A stretch of 64,000 bases of DNA from Saccharibacillus sp. O23 (GCF_002205895.1 NZ_NJDE01000008.1:62001-126000); one strand, 5' to 3'; counted from the first letter of the stretch, positions 52,109 to 61,067 are shown. A program made the numbers and translations. Notes: generated by a model not told the origin, from the letters alone.

Positions 52109-53152
52109 TTACATCTTCGTTAAGGCGGCGTTCGGTTCGCGGCGATCGGTCTCCGTCCCCGATGGTCCCGCTTCGCGGAATACGATGCGGATCGTCGTGC
52201 CGACGCCCGGTTCGGATTCCAATTCGACGCCGTGGCCGAGATGCCGGCAGACCTCGCTTACCAGATACAGTCCCATGCCGGTCGATTCTTTGTACTGCCG
52301 GCCTCTTTGCCCCGTGAAATACGGATTGAACACGCGGTTCAAATCTTCGCGGGCGATCCCGATGCCTTCGTCGCGGATCTCGAGCGCCAGATGCGGTCCC
52401 CGGCGAAACGCGCGAATCAAGACCTGTTTGCCTTCGCCTTCCGTATAATTGACGGAATTGGTCAGAATCTGTCCCAGAATAAAACGCAGCCATTTGGCGT
52501 CGGTATACACTTCGTCGTTCTCGCCGATCTCGATACGGGGCGAGACGCGGCGCTTGATGAACAATCGGCGATGTTCGGCCAGCGCTTCGCGCACCGGCAG
52601 AACCAATCTCGCGCGTTCGACGGCGAAATCCTGCTCGAACCGTTCCAGCCTCGACGTGTAGATCACCATCTCCAACCCCTGCCGGAGCCGATCCAATTCT
52701 TCGTGCAGGCTGTCCGCCAGATCTTCGTCTTCGATCTCGCGCGCGGACAATTGCAGCACCGACAGCGGCGTCTTCATCTGATGCACCCAGCGTCCGATAA
52801 AAGTCGACTGCCGCTCCGCCCTGCTGCGGCGCTCCGCCAGTTCTTCTTCGTATTCGCGGTCGTAGACGGCGATCAGCCCCGCGACGGCTTCGGCCAGCGG
52901 CGCTTCGCCGAGCGTCTCCAGACGTTCGCTGCGCGGCACGCTCGGACGGGTCAGACGCCGATACATCCGGCGCAGCGAGACGTACCGATAGAGCAGGTAA
53001 GCGCCGAGCACCGCCGAGCTCAGCAGAACGCCGTACAGCATGATCGCCGGCGGACGGCCTTCGCCGCTCATCCAATACAGCAGCGGGATCAAGAGCGCCT
53101 GCAGGGCGAAGAACAGCAGCAGCGGCAGTTGGTCCCGCCAGAACAGCTTCAC
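52109..53152 (-). CDS. BceS-type intramembrane-sensing histidine kinase
   Basis: A 347-residue kinase starting at GTG 53152, whose GTGA overlaps the stop of the response regulator. Two membrane helices (about 10-28 and 36-56) are joined by a very short loop, so it has no external sensor and relies on the Bce permease. The phospho-acceptor is H124 in WVHQMKTPLSVL; the ATPase domain shows ILTNSVNYTEGEG, EIRDEGIGI and GMGLYLV. Confidence 0.93.
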   Translation of the reverse strand: MKLFWRDQLPLLLFFALQALLIPLLYWMSGEGRPPAIMLYGVLLSSAVLGAYLLYRYVSLRRMYRRLTRPSVPRSERLETLGEAPLAEAVAGLIAVYDREYEEELAERRSRAERQSTFIGRWVHQMKTPLSVLQLSAREIEDEDLADSLHEELDRLRQGLEMVIYTSRLERFEQDFAVERARLVLPVREALAEHRRLFIKRRVSPRIEIGENDEVYTDAKWLRFILGQILTNSVNYTEGEGKQVLIRAFRRGPHLALEIRDEGIGIAREDLNRVFNPYFTGQRGRQYKESTGMGLYLVSEVCRHLGHGVELESEPGVGTTIRIVFREAGPSGTETDRREPNAALTKM

Positions 53153-53862
53153 GGCCGATCTCCGGCGTCCGCTTCTTCCGCTCCGATCAGCACGTATCCC
53201 GCTCCCCGCACGACTTCGATTCCCGCGTCCGCTTCGAGTTCCTTGAGCTTTTTGCGCATCCGGGTCACGTACACGTTCAGCGTATTGTCGTCGATAAAAT
53301 GATGGTCTTCCCACATGATCCCGAGCAGCCGGTCGCGGCTGACGACCCGGCCTTGCCGGCGCATCAGCGCTTCGATCAGCAGCGCTTCTTTGCGGCTCAA
53401 TTCGGCGTAACGCTCGCCGCAGACCAGCGCGTAACGCTCCGGATACAGCGTCAAGCCCGCCGCTTCGATCCGTTTCTCTTCCGGTCCCGCGGCATATTCG
53501 CCGTAGGCCCGCCGCAGATGGCTGCGGACTTTGGCCAAGACGACTTCGTAATGAAAAGGCTTGGTGATATAATCGTCGGCTCCGTTCTCCAGCGCCATGA
53601 TCTGATCCATCTGCCCGTCGCGCGCCGAGATGAACAAGATCGGGCATACCGATTCGGCGCGAATCTGCCTGCACCAATAGAATCCGTCGTATTTCGGCAG
53701 ATTGACGTCCAGCAGAACCATCTGCGCGCCGGATTCCCGGAACTCTTCCGTCACGCGCTCGAAATCCCGGGCCACCCGGGCCCGGTACCCGTATTTCTCG
53801 ATATCGCCGCGGAGCAGCTCCGCGATCTTGGGATCGTCTTCCACGATCAGAATGGTGTACAT
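53149..53862 (-). CDS. BceR-type response regulator (OmpR family)
   Basis: A 237-residue regulator. ATG 53862 follows GAGGGGAA and gives the standard MYTILIVEDDPKIAELL. Receiver aspartate D52 (LLDVNLPKYDGF), switch lysine in DDYITKPFHYEV, and a C-terminal winged helix (SRKEALLIEALMRRQGRVVS through NVYVTRMRKKL). First gene of the RSAB operon; it should activate the transporter genes in response to peptide antibiotics. Confidence 0.94.
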   Translation of the reverse strand: MYTILIVEDDPKIAELLRGDIEKYGYRARVARDFERVTEEFRESGAQMVLLDVNLPKYDGFYWCRQIRAESVCPILFISARDGQMDQIMALENGADDYITKPFHYEVVLAKVRSHLRRAYGEYAAGPEEKRIEAAGLTLYPERYALVCGERYAELSRKEALLIEALMRRQGRVVSRDRLLGIMWEDHHFIDDNTLNVYVTRMRKKLKELEADAGIEVVRGAGYVLIGAEEADAGDRP

Positions 53863-53961
53863 GTTCGATTCCCCTCTTGCTTGAATTTGGCCGACATTCG
53901 AAAGACACGCGTCCCGCCCGTTCTTCGTCATAGACGACGCTCGGACGTTTTTCCACGCGAA

Positions 53962-54001
53962 AAGCGGCGAATCCTCCGTTCCTGCCGGAAATTCGCCGCT
54001 T
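53962..54001 (-). terminator. Hairpin terminator of the GH20 gene
   Basis: An 11-bp stem AAGCGGCGAAT/ATTCGCCGCTT encloses an 18-base loop; short T-run on the minus strand. Confidence 0.6.
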
Positions 54002-54054
54002 GCGCCGCCGATCGCTCGGAGTTCCCGTTCGCGGCCGCGAGCGGAAACGGCGGT

Positions 54055-55566
54055 TCAGCCTCGCAGCCCGGCCGCGCGGCAAATTTCCGCGAACGCGCCG
54101 TAATCGCCGTACCGCTTTTCTCCGGCCCATGCCAGCTCGGCCATCGCGCGCAGCGGCTCGCGAATGCCGGCGGCGACTTCTTCGACGGTCTGCGCTTCCG
54201 GCTTGTCGCTCCATACGGAGAACGAACAGCCGATCAGAGCGGGCGGGTAAGGCTGCGTCCATTCCTGCGGCTCGCCTTCCGCGATGCGCGGCAGCAGACC
54301 CGGATGCCAACTCTCGTAAATTTTCTCCCCGGTCGGATAGACGTATCCCGCATGTTCGCCGAGCACGTAATAGAAATACGCGTCGTTGAAGTTCACGAGC
54401 TTATGCCCTTTGTCCGCGAAAGTCTGCGCCGCCGCCATTTTCCGGTCCCACTTCGTCCAGTAAGCAATCTGCATGGACGTCTTCAGCTCGACTTTCTGTT
54501 CCGCTCCGTCGCGGTACAATCCGTCGTTCCAGACTCTCGCGACGAATCCTCGGGCTTCGAGACGCCGCGCGACCTCGTTCAGATAAGCGACGTAAGCGTC
54601 GACTTCCGTACCGCCTTCGATGCCCAGTTCTTCGCGCGCGTAACGTCCGAGCTGCGGATAATCGGCAAAACGCGAGAAATCGATAAACTCGTCGCCGCCG
54701 ATATGGAAGTATTCGCTGTCTTCGAACAGCTCCGCGTATTCGTCGATCAGATCCATCACGAACGCTGCCGCTTCCGGGTTCGTGATATCCAGCGCGCCTC
54801 GGGCCGGTTCGCCGTTCGCGTCGGTCAGCAGCCATTCCGGACGATGTCTCAGCGCATAAGCCAGATGTCCCGGCGAATCGAGCGAAGGAATCAGCGCGAT
54901 ATGCAGCCTGTTCGCTTCCGCGACGATCTCGCGAATCTCCGCCTTGGTCAGATAATGCTCGGACATCACTTCGGGATGGCGTTCGCTCTCGAACGTGAAG
55001 CCTTCGTTTTCGGAAAAATGCAGCTGCAGCGTATTGAGCTTCAGCTCCGACATCTCGCGCAGCCGATCCAGTATCCACGTTTTCGGATAAAATTTGCGGC
55101 CGATATCGAGATGCAGCGCGCGTTCGAAAGTCGCCGGTTCGTCTTCGATCAGGCCGTAAGGCAGTCCTTCGCCCGCAGCGAGCAGTTGGCGCACCGTACG
55201 CAGCCCGTGCCGGACCCCCTGCTCGGTATTCGCCGTCAAACGCACGACGGACCCGATCTCCAGCCGATAAGCTTCGGGATGCGTACTTCCGGGAACGGAA
55301 GCCAGCCCGACCGCCAGATCGCCTTCGTCCGCTTCGTCGATGCCGCCGACGCGCAGCGGGTTGGGCAGCAGGCCGGCATCTTCGAATTCTTCGCGCATGG
55401 CGTCGACGGTCTCGCGCAGCGAAGCAGCCGGCTCGCCGTTTTCGCCAGGCAGCAAGATCAGCGCGGACGCCGGATTCGGGTACCAGACGCCGGCAGAACG
55501 TTCGGCATGCCGCACGCTCGGAACGGATCGGCCCCGGTAAGAGGTCTGTTCGATATTCGGATTCAT
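54055..55566 (-). CDS. Glycoside hydrolase family 20 beta-N-acetylhexosaminidase
   Basis: A 503-residue enzyme releasing terminal N-acetylhexosamine by substrate-assisted catalysis. ATG 55566 follows GAGGTG. An N-terminal alpha/beta domain (about 30-140) leads into the TIM barrel with RALHLDIGRKFYP, the catalytic D292-E293 pair in HIGGDEF, and SVWSDKPEAQ with the conserved Trp. No signal peptide is seen, so it acts on imported oligosaccharides, perhaps from chitin or peptidoglycan recycling. Confidence 0.92.
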   Translation of the reverse strand: MNPNIEQTSYRGRSVPSVRHAERSAGVWYPNPASALILLPGENGEPAASLRETVDAMREEFEDAGLLPNPLRVGGIDEADEGDLAVGLASVPGSTHPEAYRLEIGSVVRLTANTEQGVRHGLRTVRQLLAAGEGLPYGLIEDEPATFERALHLDIGRKFYPKTWILDRLREMSELKLNTLQLHFSENEGFTFESERHPEVMSEHYLTKAEIREIVAEANRLHIALIPSLDSPGHLAYALRHRPEWLLTDANGEPARGALDITNPEAAAFVMDLIDEYAELFEDSEYFHIGGDEFIDFSRFADYPQLGRYAREELGIEGGTEVDAYVAYLNEVARRLEARGFVARVWNDGLYRDGAEQKVELKTSMQIAYWTKWDRKMAAAQTFADKGHKLVNFNDAYFYYVLGEHAGYVYPTGEKIYESWHPGLLPRIAEGEPQEWTQPYPPALIGCSFSVWSDKPEAQTVEEVAAGIREPLRAMAELAWAGEKRYGDYGAFAEICRAAGLRG

Positions 55567-55648
55567 GGAATCACCTCGGAATCGCCTCGAAGGCTGTATA
55601 GGTCTTGCATTCCCCGTAAGTATAGCCCCTGCCTGCGCAAATGCCAAA

Positions 55649-55682
55649 AAAAGCGCGATCCCGAAATGCGGGACGCGCTTTT
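55649..55682 (-). terminator. Terminator of the GH13 gene
   Basis: AAAAGCGCG-A-TCCCG pairs with CGGGA-CGCGCTTTT around AAATG; the minus strand continues into a long T-tract. Confidence 0.85.
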
Positions 55683-55726
55683 GCGATGCGGAGCGTAAGA
55701 TGCGGAGCGTTCGAACGCCGCTCCCG

Positions 55727-57469
55727 TCATTGGCCGGATAAACGGAACGCGTAATACGCATAGGCATCGAGCTTTGCCGCACCTTCCGTCAATTTCGCCG
55801 CGCCGTCTTCGTCCGAGCAGATCGCGCACTCCGCGCCCGGCAGCAGCTTGCGCAGATCGTCCGGCAGTTCGGCTTCGGTCGGCGTCTTGGAGAAGTTCAG
55901 CACGATCAGCCAGCGTTCGCTTTCGTATTCGCGCAGATAAGCATAGATATGCTCGTGTTCTTCCAATACGGGCTCGTACGTGCCGAGCGACAAGGCGGGA
56001 TGTTCGCGGCGCAGCCGGATCATCCGGCGGTACAGATTCAGCACGGAGTCCGGATCGTTCTCCTGCTCCCGCGCGTTGATCTCCGACTTGTTCGGATTGA
56101 TCCGCTGCCACGGGCTGCCTGTCGTGAATCCGGCTCCCGGTTCGTCCGTCCACTGCATCGGGGTTCGGCTGTGGTCGCGGTTTTTCTCGAGCACGCGGCG
56201 CAGAATGACTTCGGGATCTTCGCCTCTCTCCTCGACCTGCTGCTTGTAATAAGCCAGCGCCTGCTGTTCTTTGATATCTTCGATGCTGTTGAAAAAATGC
56301 GCGTTCGTCATGCCCAGTTCTTCGCCCTGCAGCAGATTCGGCGTGCCGCGCAGCGTCATCAGAAACACCGCCAGCATCTTGGCCGATTCTTCGCGATGTT
56401 CCAGATCGTCGCCGAGGTAAGACACCATCCGCACATGGTCGTGATTGCTCAGATACATGCCGATCCAAGCGTCCGGATGCAGGTCTTTGAGCCATTTGCG
56501 CATGATGTCTTTGAGATGGCGCAGTTCCCACGGCTTGGACTGCCACATGTCTTCCGATCGGTCGCAGATCTTGGACGCTTCGATCATCAGGACCAGATCC
56601 AGTTCGTGGCGCTCGGGCAGCGTGTATTTCTCCACGTCCTCCGGCTCGACCTGCGACGATTCGCCCAGCGTGAACACGGGATAGCGGCCGAACGTCCGTT
56701 CATGCAGCTCGCGCAGATATTCGTGGATATGCGGGCCGTTCTTGTAATATTGTTCGCCGCTGCCTTGAATGCGCCGCGTGTCTTCGGTATCGGGAAACGA
56801 CGTATCTTTCGAGAGCACGTTCGCGGTATCGACCCGGAAGCCGTCCACCCGGCGCTTGAGCCAGAAATCGATCGCGTCGGCCATCTCCCGGCGCACCTGC
56901 GGATTGTCCCAGTTCAGGTCGGGTTGATGAGACGCGTACGTATGAAAATAATATTCGCCGCTGCCCTCGTCCGGCGTCCACACGGAATCGCCGAGGAACG
57001 ACGACCAATTGTTCGGCGGGCTGCCGTCTTCGCTGCCGGAACGCCAGATATAATAATCGCGGTACGGATTGTCTCGGCCTTCGAGCGCTTCTTTGAACCA
57101 AGGATGGTCGCTCGACGTATGGTTCGGCACGATCTCCATGATCAGGCGGATGCCGCGTTCGTGCAGAGCCGCGAGCAGCTCGTCGAAATCGTCCATCGTT
57201 CCGTATTCGGGATGGATCGCCCGATAATCGCGGACGTCGTAGCCGTAATCGCGGTTGGGCGAATCGAAGATCGGAGACAGCCAGACGGCGGTGATGCCGA
57301 GGGATTCGATATAATCGAGCTTCTCGAGGATGCCTCGCAGATCGCCGATCCCGTCCCCGTTGCTGTCGTTGAAGCTTCGCACGTAGATTTCGTAAACGAT
57401 ATTTTCTTTCCAGTTCATGTTCGATTGCAGCTGTTTCGGCATACGGGCCGCGTCCAATTGTTTCGACAT
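55727..57469 (-). CDS. Glycoside hydrolase family 13 alpha-glucosidase (oligo-1,6-glucosidase-like)
   Basis: A 580-residue alpha-amylase-family enzyme. ATG 57469 follows AAGGAGG. Conserved regions: IMEIVPNHTS (I), nucleophile D214 in DGFRVDTANV (II), acid/base E270 in FTLGESSQ (III) and D344 in YLSNHDHVR (IV). The QPDLNWDNPQVRREM and RTPMQWTDEPGAGFT segments mark the GH13 alpha-glucosidase/oligo-1,6-glucosidase group acting on isomalto- or malto-oligosaccharides or trehalose-type sugars. Cytoplasmic. It is preceded by a 325-base gap. Confidence 0.93.
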   Translation of the reverse strand: MSKQLDAARMPKQLQSNMNWKENIVYEIYVRSFNDSNGDGIGDLRGILEKLDYIESLGITAVWLSPIFDSPNRDYGYDVRDYRAIHPEYGTMDDFDELLAALHERGIRLIMEIVPNHTSSDHPWFKEALEGRDNPYRDYYIWRSGSEDGSPPNNWSSFLGDSVWTPDEGSGEYYFHTYASHQPDLNWDNPQVRREMADAIDFWLKRRVDGFRVDTANVLSKDTSFPDTEDTRRIQGSGEQYYKNGPHIHEYLRELHERTFGRYPVFTLGESSQVEPEDVEKYTLPERHELDLVLMIEASKICDRSEDMWQSKPWELRHLKDIMRKWLKDLHPDAWIGMYLSNHDHVRMVSYLGDDLEHREESAKMLAVFLMTLRGTPNLLQGEELGMTNAHFFNSIEDIKEQQALAYYKQQVEERGEDPEVILRRVLEKNRDHSRTPMQWTDEPGAGFTTGSPWQRINPNKSEINAREQENDPDSVLNLYRRMIRLRREHPALSLGTYEPVLEEHEHIYAYLREYESERWLIVLNFSKTPTEAELPDDLRKLLPGAECAICSDEDGAAKLTEGAAKLDAYAYYAFRLSGQ

Positions 57470-57794
57470 GTTGCGCCTCCTTCTCGAAAACCGCTTCGTG
57501 CCGGGAATCGATTGCTGCCCGGACGGTTGTGTACGATCTATTACCCAAAAATCGTAAGCGGCTATAAATAAAGCGGAAACTTGACGAAAAATAACGGCCT
57601 CGGACATGACGAAAAAGCCTTTTTCCCGAAAGAAAAAGGCTTGGGATATAGGTTGGCGGATTGGAAGCCGGACGTGCGATTTCGGGCGGCACGGCGGGCG
57701 CGCGGCGAAGGTTAACCGAGGTAAGCCGCAGCGCGGCGGGCGCGAAGCGAACGTTAAGGCGGCAAGTCGACGCGCAGCAGGCGCGAAGCGAACG
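57470..57794. other. Gap between SMI1 gene and GH13 gene
   Basis: Contains a terminator for the SMI1 gene (57612-57643) and a three-unit tandem repeat (57698-57823). The GH13 promoter must lie between about 57480 and 57610, but no consensus boxes stand out. Confidence 0.5.
57612..57643 (-). terminator. Terminator of the SMI1/KNR4 gene
   Basis: AAGCCTTTTT (57615-57624) pairs with AAAAAGGCTT (57633-57642); the minus strand ends in a T-run. Confidence 0.8.
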
Positions 57795-57823
57795 TTAACC
57801 GAGGTAAGCCGCAGCGCGGCGCG
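57698..57823. repeat. Three-unit ~42-bp tandem repeat at the 3' end of the SMI1 gene
   Basis: Units start at about 57698, 57740 and 57782. They share GCGCGAAGCGAACGTTAA (first unit diverged) and GTTAACCGAGGTAAGCCGCA followed by GCGCGGCG (middle unit diverged). The last unit covers the final codons and stop of the SMI1 gene (RRAAAYLG-stop), so the gene's tail sequence is repeated in its 3' untranslated region. Confidence 0.7.
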
Positions 57824-58778
57824 CGACTTGTTCGGCGTAATCGGCCGCGAACGCCAGTTGTCCGCTTGCCGGCTCTGCGGCGATTTTCCTTTCGCGCAGC
57901 CGTTCGTCCAGCCAGTCCGCGACGAATCCCGGCGCATAACCGCCGGTCTTCAACGTACCGGCAGGCCCGAAGACCAGCATGCTTTCGTAAGCTTTCAGAT
58001 AAGCTTCCCGGTCGACCGGCCCTTCGGCATGGACGTACAGCAGGAATTGCAGATCGTACGCAAGATGCGATTTAGGGTCGGCATGCAGCGCGAAAAAGCC
58101 TTTTTCTTCGACGATCTCTCCGATCAGTCGGCGAAAAATCCGTTCGGCGTCCGGCAGAGCCGTTCCCGCTTCGTCGCACAGCTCGCGAAGCCGCGGCGTA
58201 AGCGGAGCGCTTCGAGCCTGCTCCAGCGCGTACTGCTTGTCTTCTTCCGACGTGTCGTAGACGTCCCGATGCACCAGCGCGCGTACGAATTCGCCGAAGC
58301 TGTCCGCGAGCGGCGTGATCATCGGTTCTTCGTCCGTCTCGACCTCGACATGGACGACCGCCGGTTCGCCTTGCGGGCCGCATTCGCGGTAATCGAGCAT
58401 CATCGCGTCATGCCCGCCGGAAGGGGATTCCCCGAAAACGATCCCGATCTCGGGATAGCCCCATTCTTCGATCATGAAGCGGCTGCCCAGCTCGTCAGAG
58501 TCCAATCCCCATTTTCCGCCGAGACCGCAGATGCCGTCGATCACGTAATATCCTTCTTCCGGATCATCCGGCGTTCCTACAGGGAAGCAGGTATTGATCG
58601 GGCTGCCGCCGTTGCGGACTCGCAGCAGCTCGACATACAGCGCGGGCAGCTTATAGCCGAGCAAGGTCTCGACTTCCGCGACCCGTTCGTCGGTCGCTTC
58701 TCCGGGGCTGGTGAAATAATCTTCGTCGGACCAGAAGCGGTGCGGGTCGAAAGATTGCGTTCGGCGTTCATTCGGCAA
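57795..58778 (-). CDS. SMI1/KNR4 (SUKH) family protein
   Basis: A 327-residue protein with an N-terminal SMI1/KNR4 domain: ERVAEVETLLGYKLPALYVELLRVRNGG, then GLGGKWGLDSDELGSRFMIEEWGYPEIGIVFGESPSGGHDAMMLDY, and a C-terminal helical part of unknown function. TTG 58778 lies eight bases after GGAGG and is preferred; an ATG at 58793 has no good ribosome binding site. SUKH proteins often act as immunity proteins against polymorphic toxins, but no toxin gene is nearby, and many are housekeeping. Confidence 0.85.
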   Translation of the reverse strand: MPNERRTQSFDPHRFWSDEDYFTSPGEATDERVAEVETLLGYKLPALYVELLRVRNGGSPINTCFPVGTPDDPEEGYYVIDGICGLGGKWGLDSDELGSRFMIEEWGYPEIGIVFGESPSGGHDAMMLDYRECGPQGEPAVVHVEVETDEEPMITPLADSFGEFVRALVHRDVYDTSEEDKQYALEQARSAPLTPRLRELCDEAGTALPDAERIFRRLIGEIVEEKGFFALHADPKSHLAYDLQFLLYVHAEGPVDREAYLKAYESMLVFGPAGTLKTGGYAPGFVADWLDERLRERKIAAEPASGQLAFAADYAEQVARRAAAYLG

Positions 58779-58849
58779 AAGGATTTCCTCCATTCGGTCG
58801 GCTCTTCGAAGCCGGAAGTTTCGATCCGAATCCCGAAGATCCGCATCGC

Positions 58850-58893
58850 AAAAAAGCCCGGTCGGGCACTGTTTCCAGTGTACACCCGACCGG
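58850..58893 (-). terminator. Hairpin terminator upstream of the SMI1 gene
   Basis: CCGGTCGGG/CCCGACCGG with an inner CACTG/CAGTG helix, T-tract on the minus strand. It probably ends SulP transcription, or acts as an attenuator for the SMI1 gene. Confidence 0.75.
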
Positions 58894-59042
58894 ACTCGCT
58901 TCGCAAAATCGTCTTGCCGGCGAATATCGCTTCGCCGCCGCAATCTGCCAAGGCGCATCTTCAAACCTCGGATTCGTTTCAGACCCCGTCTCGAATCCAG
59001 CCTAAACCCGTCCGAATTCGTATCGGTTCGTAGACTCGTAGG

Positions 59043-59232
59043 AAATGTTGACGTTTGGTCAGAAAATTCTCTCCTTTTTGGGCGATCTGAACCGAAATGC
59101 TGACGTTACGTCAACAATTTAGGTGATTTGAGGTCAAAATAAGAGTAAAGCGCTGAAAATGCTGACTTTTCGTCAACATTTGCGATTTGATCCGTTTTTC
59201 AGGCTCGAAATGTTGACGTTTGGTCAGAATTT
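59043..59232. repeat. Four-site intergenic repeat cluster E
   Basis: Four copies of AAATGYTGACGTTTSGTCAR followed by AWTT start at 59043, 59095, 59157 and 59208, spaced 52, 62 and 51 bp. Each copy is nearly palindromic (TGTTGAC/GTCAACA), so orientation is ambiguous, but copies one and four end GGTCAGAA while two and three end CGTCAACA. It lies between the SulP stop and the next terminator. Confidence 0.8.
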
Positions 59233-59324
59233 GACACATCTATCGGTTTTATTCGAAGTTTGCGTATGCGCCCCAGTACGCTGACCGCAAATAAGGTAAG
59301 GTTGCATCCAATGCGGTCAACTCA

Positions 59325-61067
59325 TTACGAAGCGTTCTCCGCGCCGCTGCCCGCGCCTCCGCACAGGCCCGCGCATTCGCGGAACGCCGCCATCTTGCAG
59401 CCGGCGCAGCCCGCCGCGTCGACATGCCGCGACAGCGCGGCGTCGATCGCTTCGCCGGTATGGGCGAAGCAGGTTCCCTCGCCCATTTCGGCGAGCAGCC
59501 CCGTCTTCTCCAGCATCCGCCGGGGCTGCGGCTGAAGGCCGCTCAGCAGCAGCGTGCCGCCCGAAGCGCGCAGCCGCTTCAGCAGTCCGCGCAGGAACGC
59601 CTCCCCCGAGGCGTCGACGAGCGGCACGCCGCCCATGCGCAGCAGCAGCGTGCGCGACGGATCATGAGACGCCATGAATTCCGGCGTCTCGAACGGATCG
59701 CGCGCGCCGAAGAACAGCGCGCCGCGCACGCTGAAGATGCCCAGTTGAGGACAATCGCGGTCCTCCGTGACGCGGCTCGCCGCGACTTTGCCGTGACGGG
59801 CTTCGCGGTCCGGCAGCACTTTGTCGAGCCGCTGATCGCTGGCCATGCGCTTGACGAACAGCAGCACGGCTAGCGCCAGGCCGGCTTCCACCGCGGTGGT
59901 CAGCGTCGTGAACACGGTCAGCCCGAAGGTCACGACGAGGACCAGCGAATCGCCGCTGCGCAGCTTGAGCAGCTTGGCGAACGCGCGGCGTTCGCTCATG
60001 TTCCAAGCCACGAGCATGAGGATCGGGGACATCGCCGCGAGCGGAATCGCCGAAGCGTACGGCGCGAGCAGCACCAGAATCAGCAGCACGACCACGCCGT
60101 GCACGATGCCGGACAGCGGCGAAGCCGCGCCGTTCTTGATATTGGTCGCGGTGCGGGCGATCGCGCCCGTCGCCGGGATGCCGCCGAATAGCGGCGCGGC
60201 CATATTGGCGATGCCCTGCCCGATCAATTCGCGGTTGCTGTGATGCCGCGAACCGCTCATGCCGTCGGCCACGACGGCGGACAGCAGCGATTCGATGCCG
60301 CCGAGCAGCGCGATAATGATCGCGGGGCGGATCATCAAAGTCATATTCGCCCAAGACAAGTCGGGCATGCGGAACGAAGGCAGCGAAGCCGGAATCTCGC
60401 CGTACGCGGAGCCGATCGTGGCGACTTTGCCGTCGAAGAACAGCACGGCGATCAACGTGGACAAGAGCAGGCCGATCAGGGAAGGCGGAACTTTGGGCAG
60501 CAGGCGCGGCACCAGCAGCAGCGATGCCAGACAAACGCCCGCGACCGCAATCGCGTAGAGATTGATCGTGCCCATATGCACGATCAATTCCCGCATGTTC
60601 AGCACGAAGCTCTCGTGCCGCTTCAGTCCGCTCAGGCCGAGGAAACTGCCGATCTGACCGGCGAAGATCGTCACCGCGATCCCCGCGGTGAATCCGACCG
60701 TTACCGGTTTCGGAATGTACTTGATCAGCGCCCCCAACTTCAATACGCCCATCAAGACGAGCAGAATCCCCGCAAGGAATCCCGCGACCAGCAGCTTGTC
60801 GTAGCCGTACTGGAGCACGATCGCCAGCAGGATCGGGATAAACGCGCCCGTCGGCCCTCCGATCTGGAACTTCGATCCGCCCAGCAGCGAGATCAAGATG
60901 CCCGCGATGATCGTCGTATAGATCCCCGTTTCCGGCTTGACCCCCGACGCGATCGCGAACGCCATGCCGAGCGGAATCGCGATGATCCCGACGATGCAGC
61001 CCGCGATCAAATCGCGTTTCAGATCGCCTTTCCCGTATCCTTCGAACCTTCCCCAACCTTTGATCAT
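59325..61067 (-). CDS. SulP family anion transporter with STAS domain and Cys-rich tail
   Basis: A 580-residue SLC26/SulP transporter. About 12-14 helices with GCIVGIIAIPLGMAFAIASGV at the start and GGIPATGAIARTATNIKNG in the middle; a STAS domain occupies about 440-545 (GALFFGARDPFE...VPLVDASGEAFL). Substrates are sulfate, bicarbonate or dicarboxylates. After STAS a tail of ~30 residues has CAGCKMAAFRECAGLC, a CxxC-x7-CxxxC pattern that could bind metal or an Fe-S cluster; this tail is unusual. Confidence 0.92.
   Translation of the reverse strand: MIKGWGRFEGYGKGDLKRDLIAGCIVGIIAIPLGMAFAIASGVKPETGIYTTIIAGILISLLGGSKFQIGGPTGAFIPILLAIVLQYGYDKLLVAGFLAGILLVLMGVLKLGALIKYIPKPVTVGFTAGIAVTIFAGQIGSFLGLSGLKRHESFVLNMRELIVHMGTINLYAIAVAGVCLASLLLVPRLLPKVPPSLIGLLLSTLIAVLFFDGKVATIGSAYGEIPASLPSFRMPDLSWANMTLMIRPAIIIALLGGIESLLSAVVADGMSGSRHHSNRELIGQGIANMAAPLFGGIPATGAIARTATNIKNGAASPLSGIVHGVVVLLILVLLAPYASAIPLAAMSPILMLVAWNMSERRAFAKLLKLRSGDSLVLVVTFGLTVFTTLTTAVEAGLALAVLLFVKRMASDQRLDKVLPDREARHGKVAASRVTEDRDCPQLGIFSVRGALFFGARDPFETPEFMASHDPSRTLLLRMGGVPLVDASGEAFLRGLLKRLRASGGTLLLSGLQPQPRRMLEKTGLLAEMGEGTCFAHTGEAIDAALSRHVDAAGCAGCKMAAFRECAGLCGGAGSGAENAS

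Noticed and set aside
53153..54310. Long minus-strand frame continuing upstream of the histidine kinase
   Set aside because: It runs through the response regulator in another frame. The real kinase begins at GTG 53152.
57690..57794. Extension of the GH13 protein N-terminus to 57937
   Set aside because: The added residues come from the tandem repeat and SMI1 gene shadow; ATG 57469 has AAGGAGG and gives a normal GH13 N-terminus.
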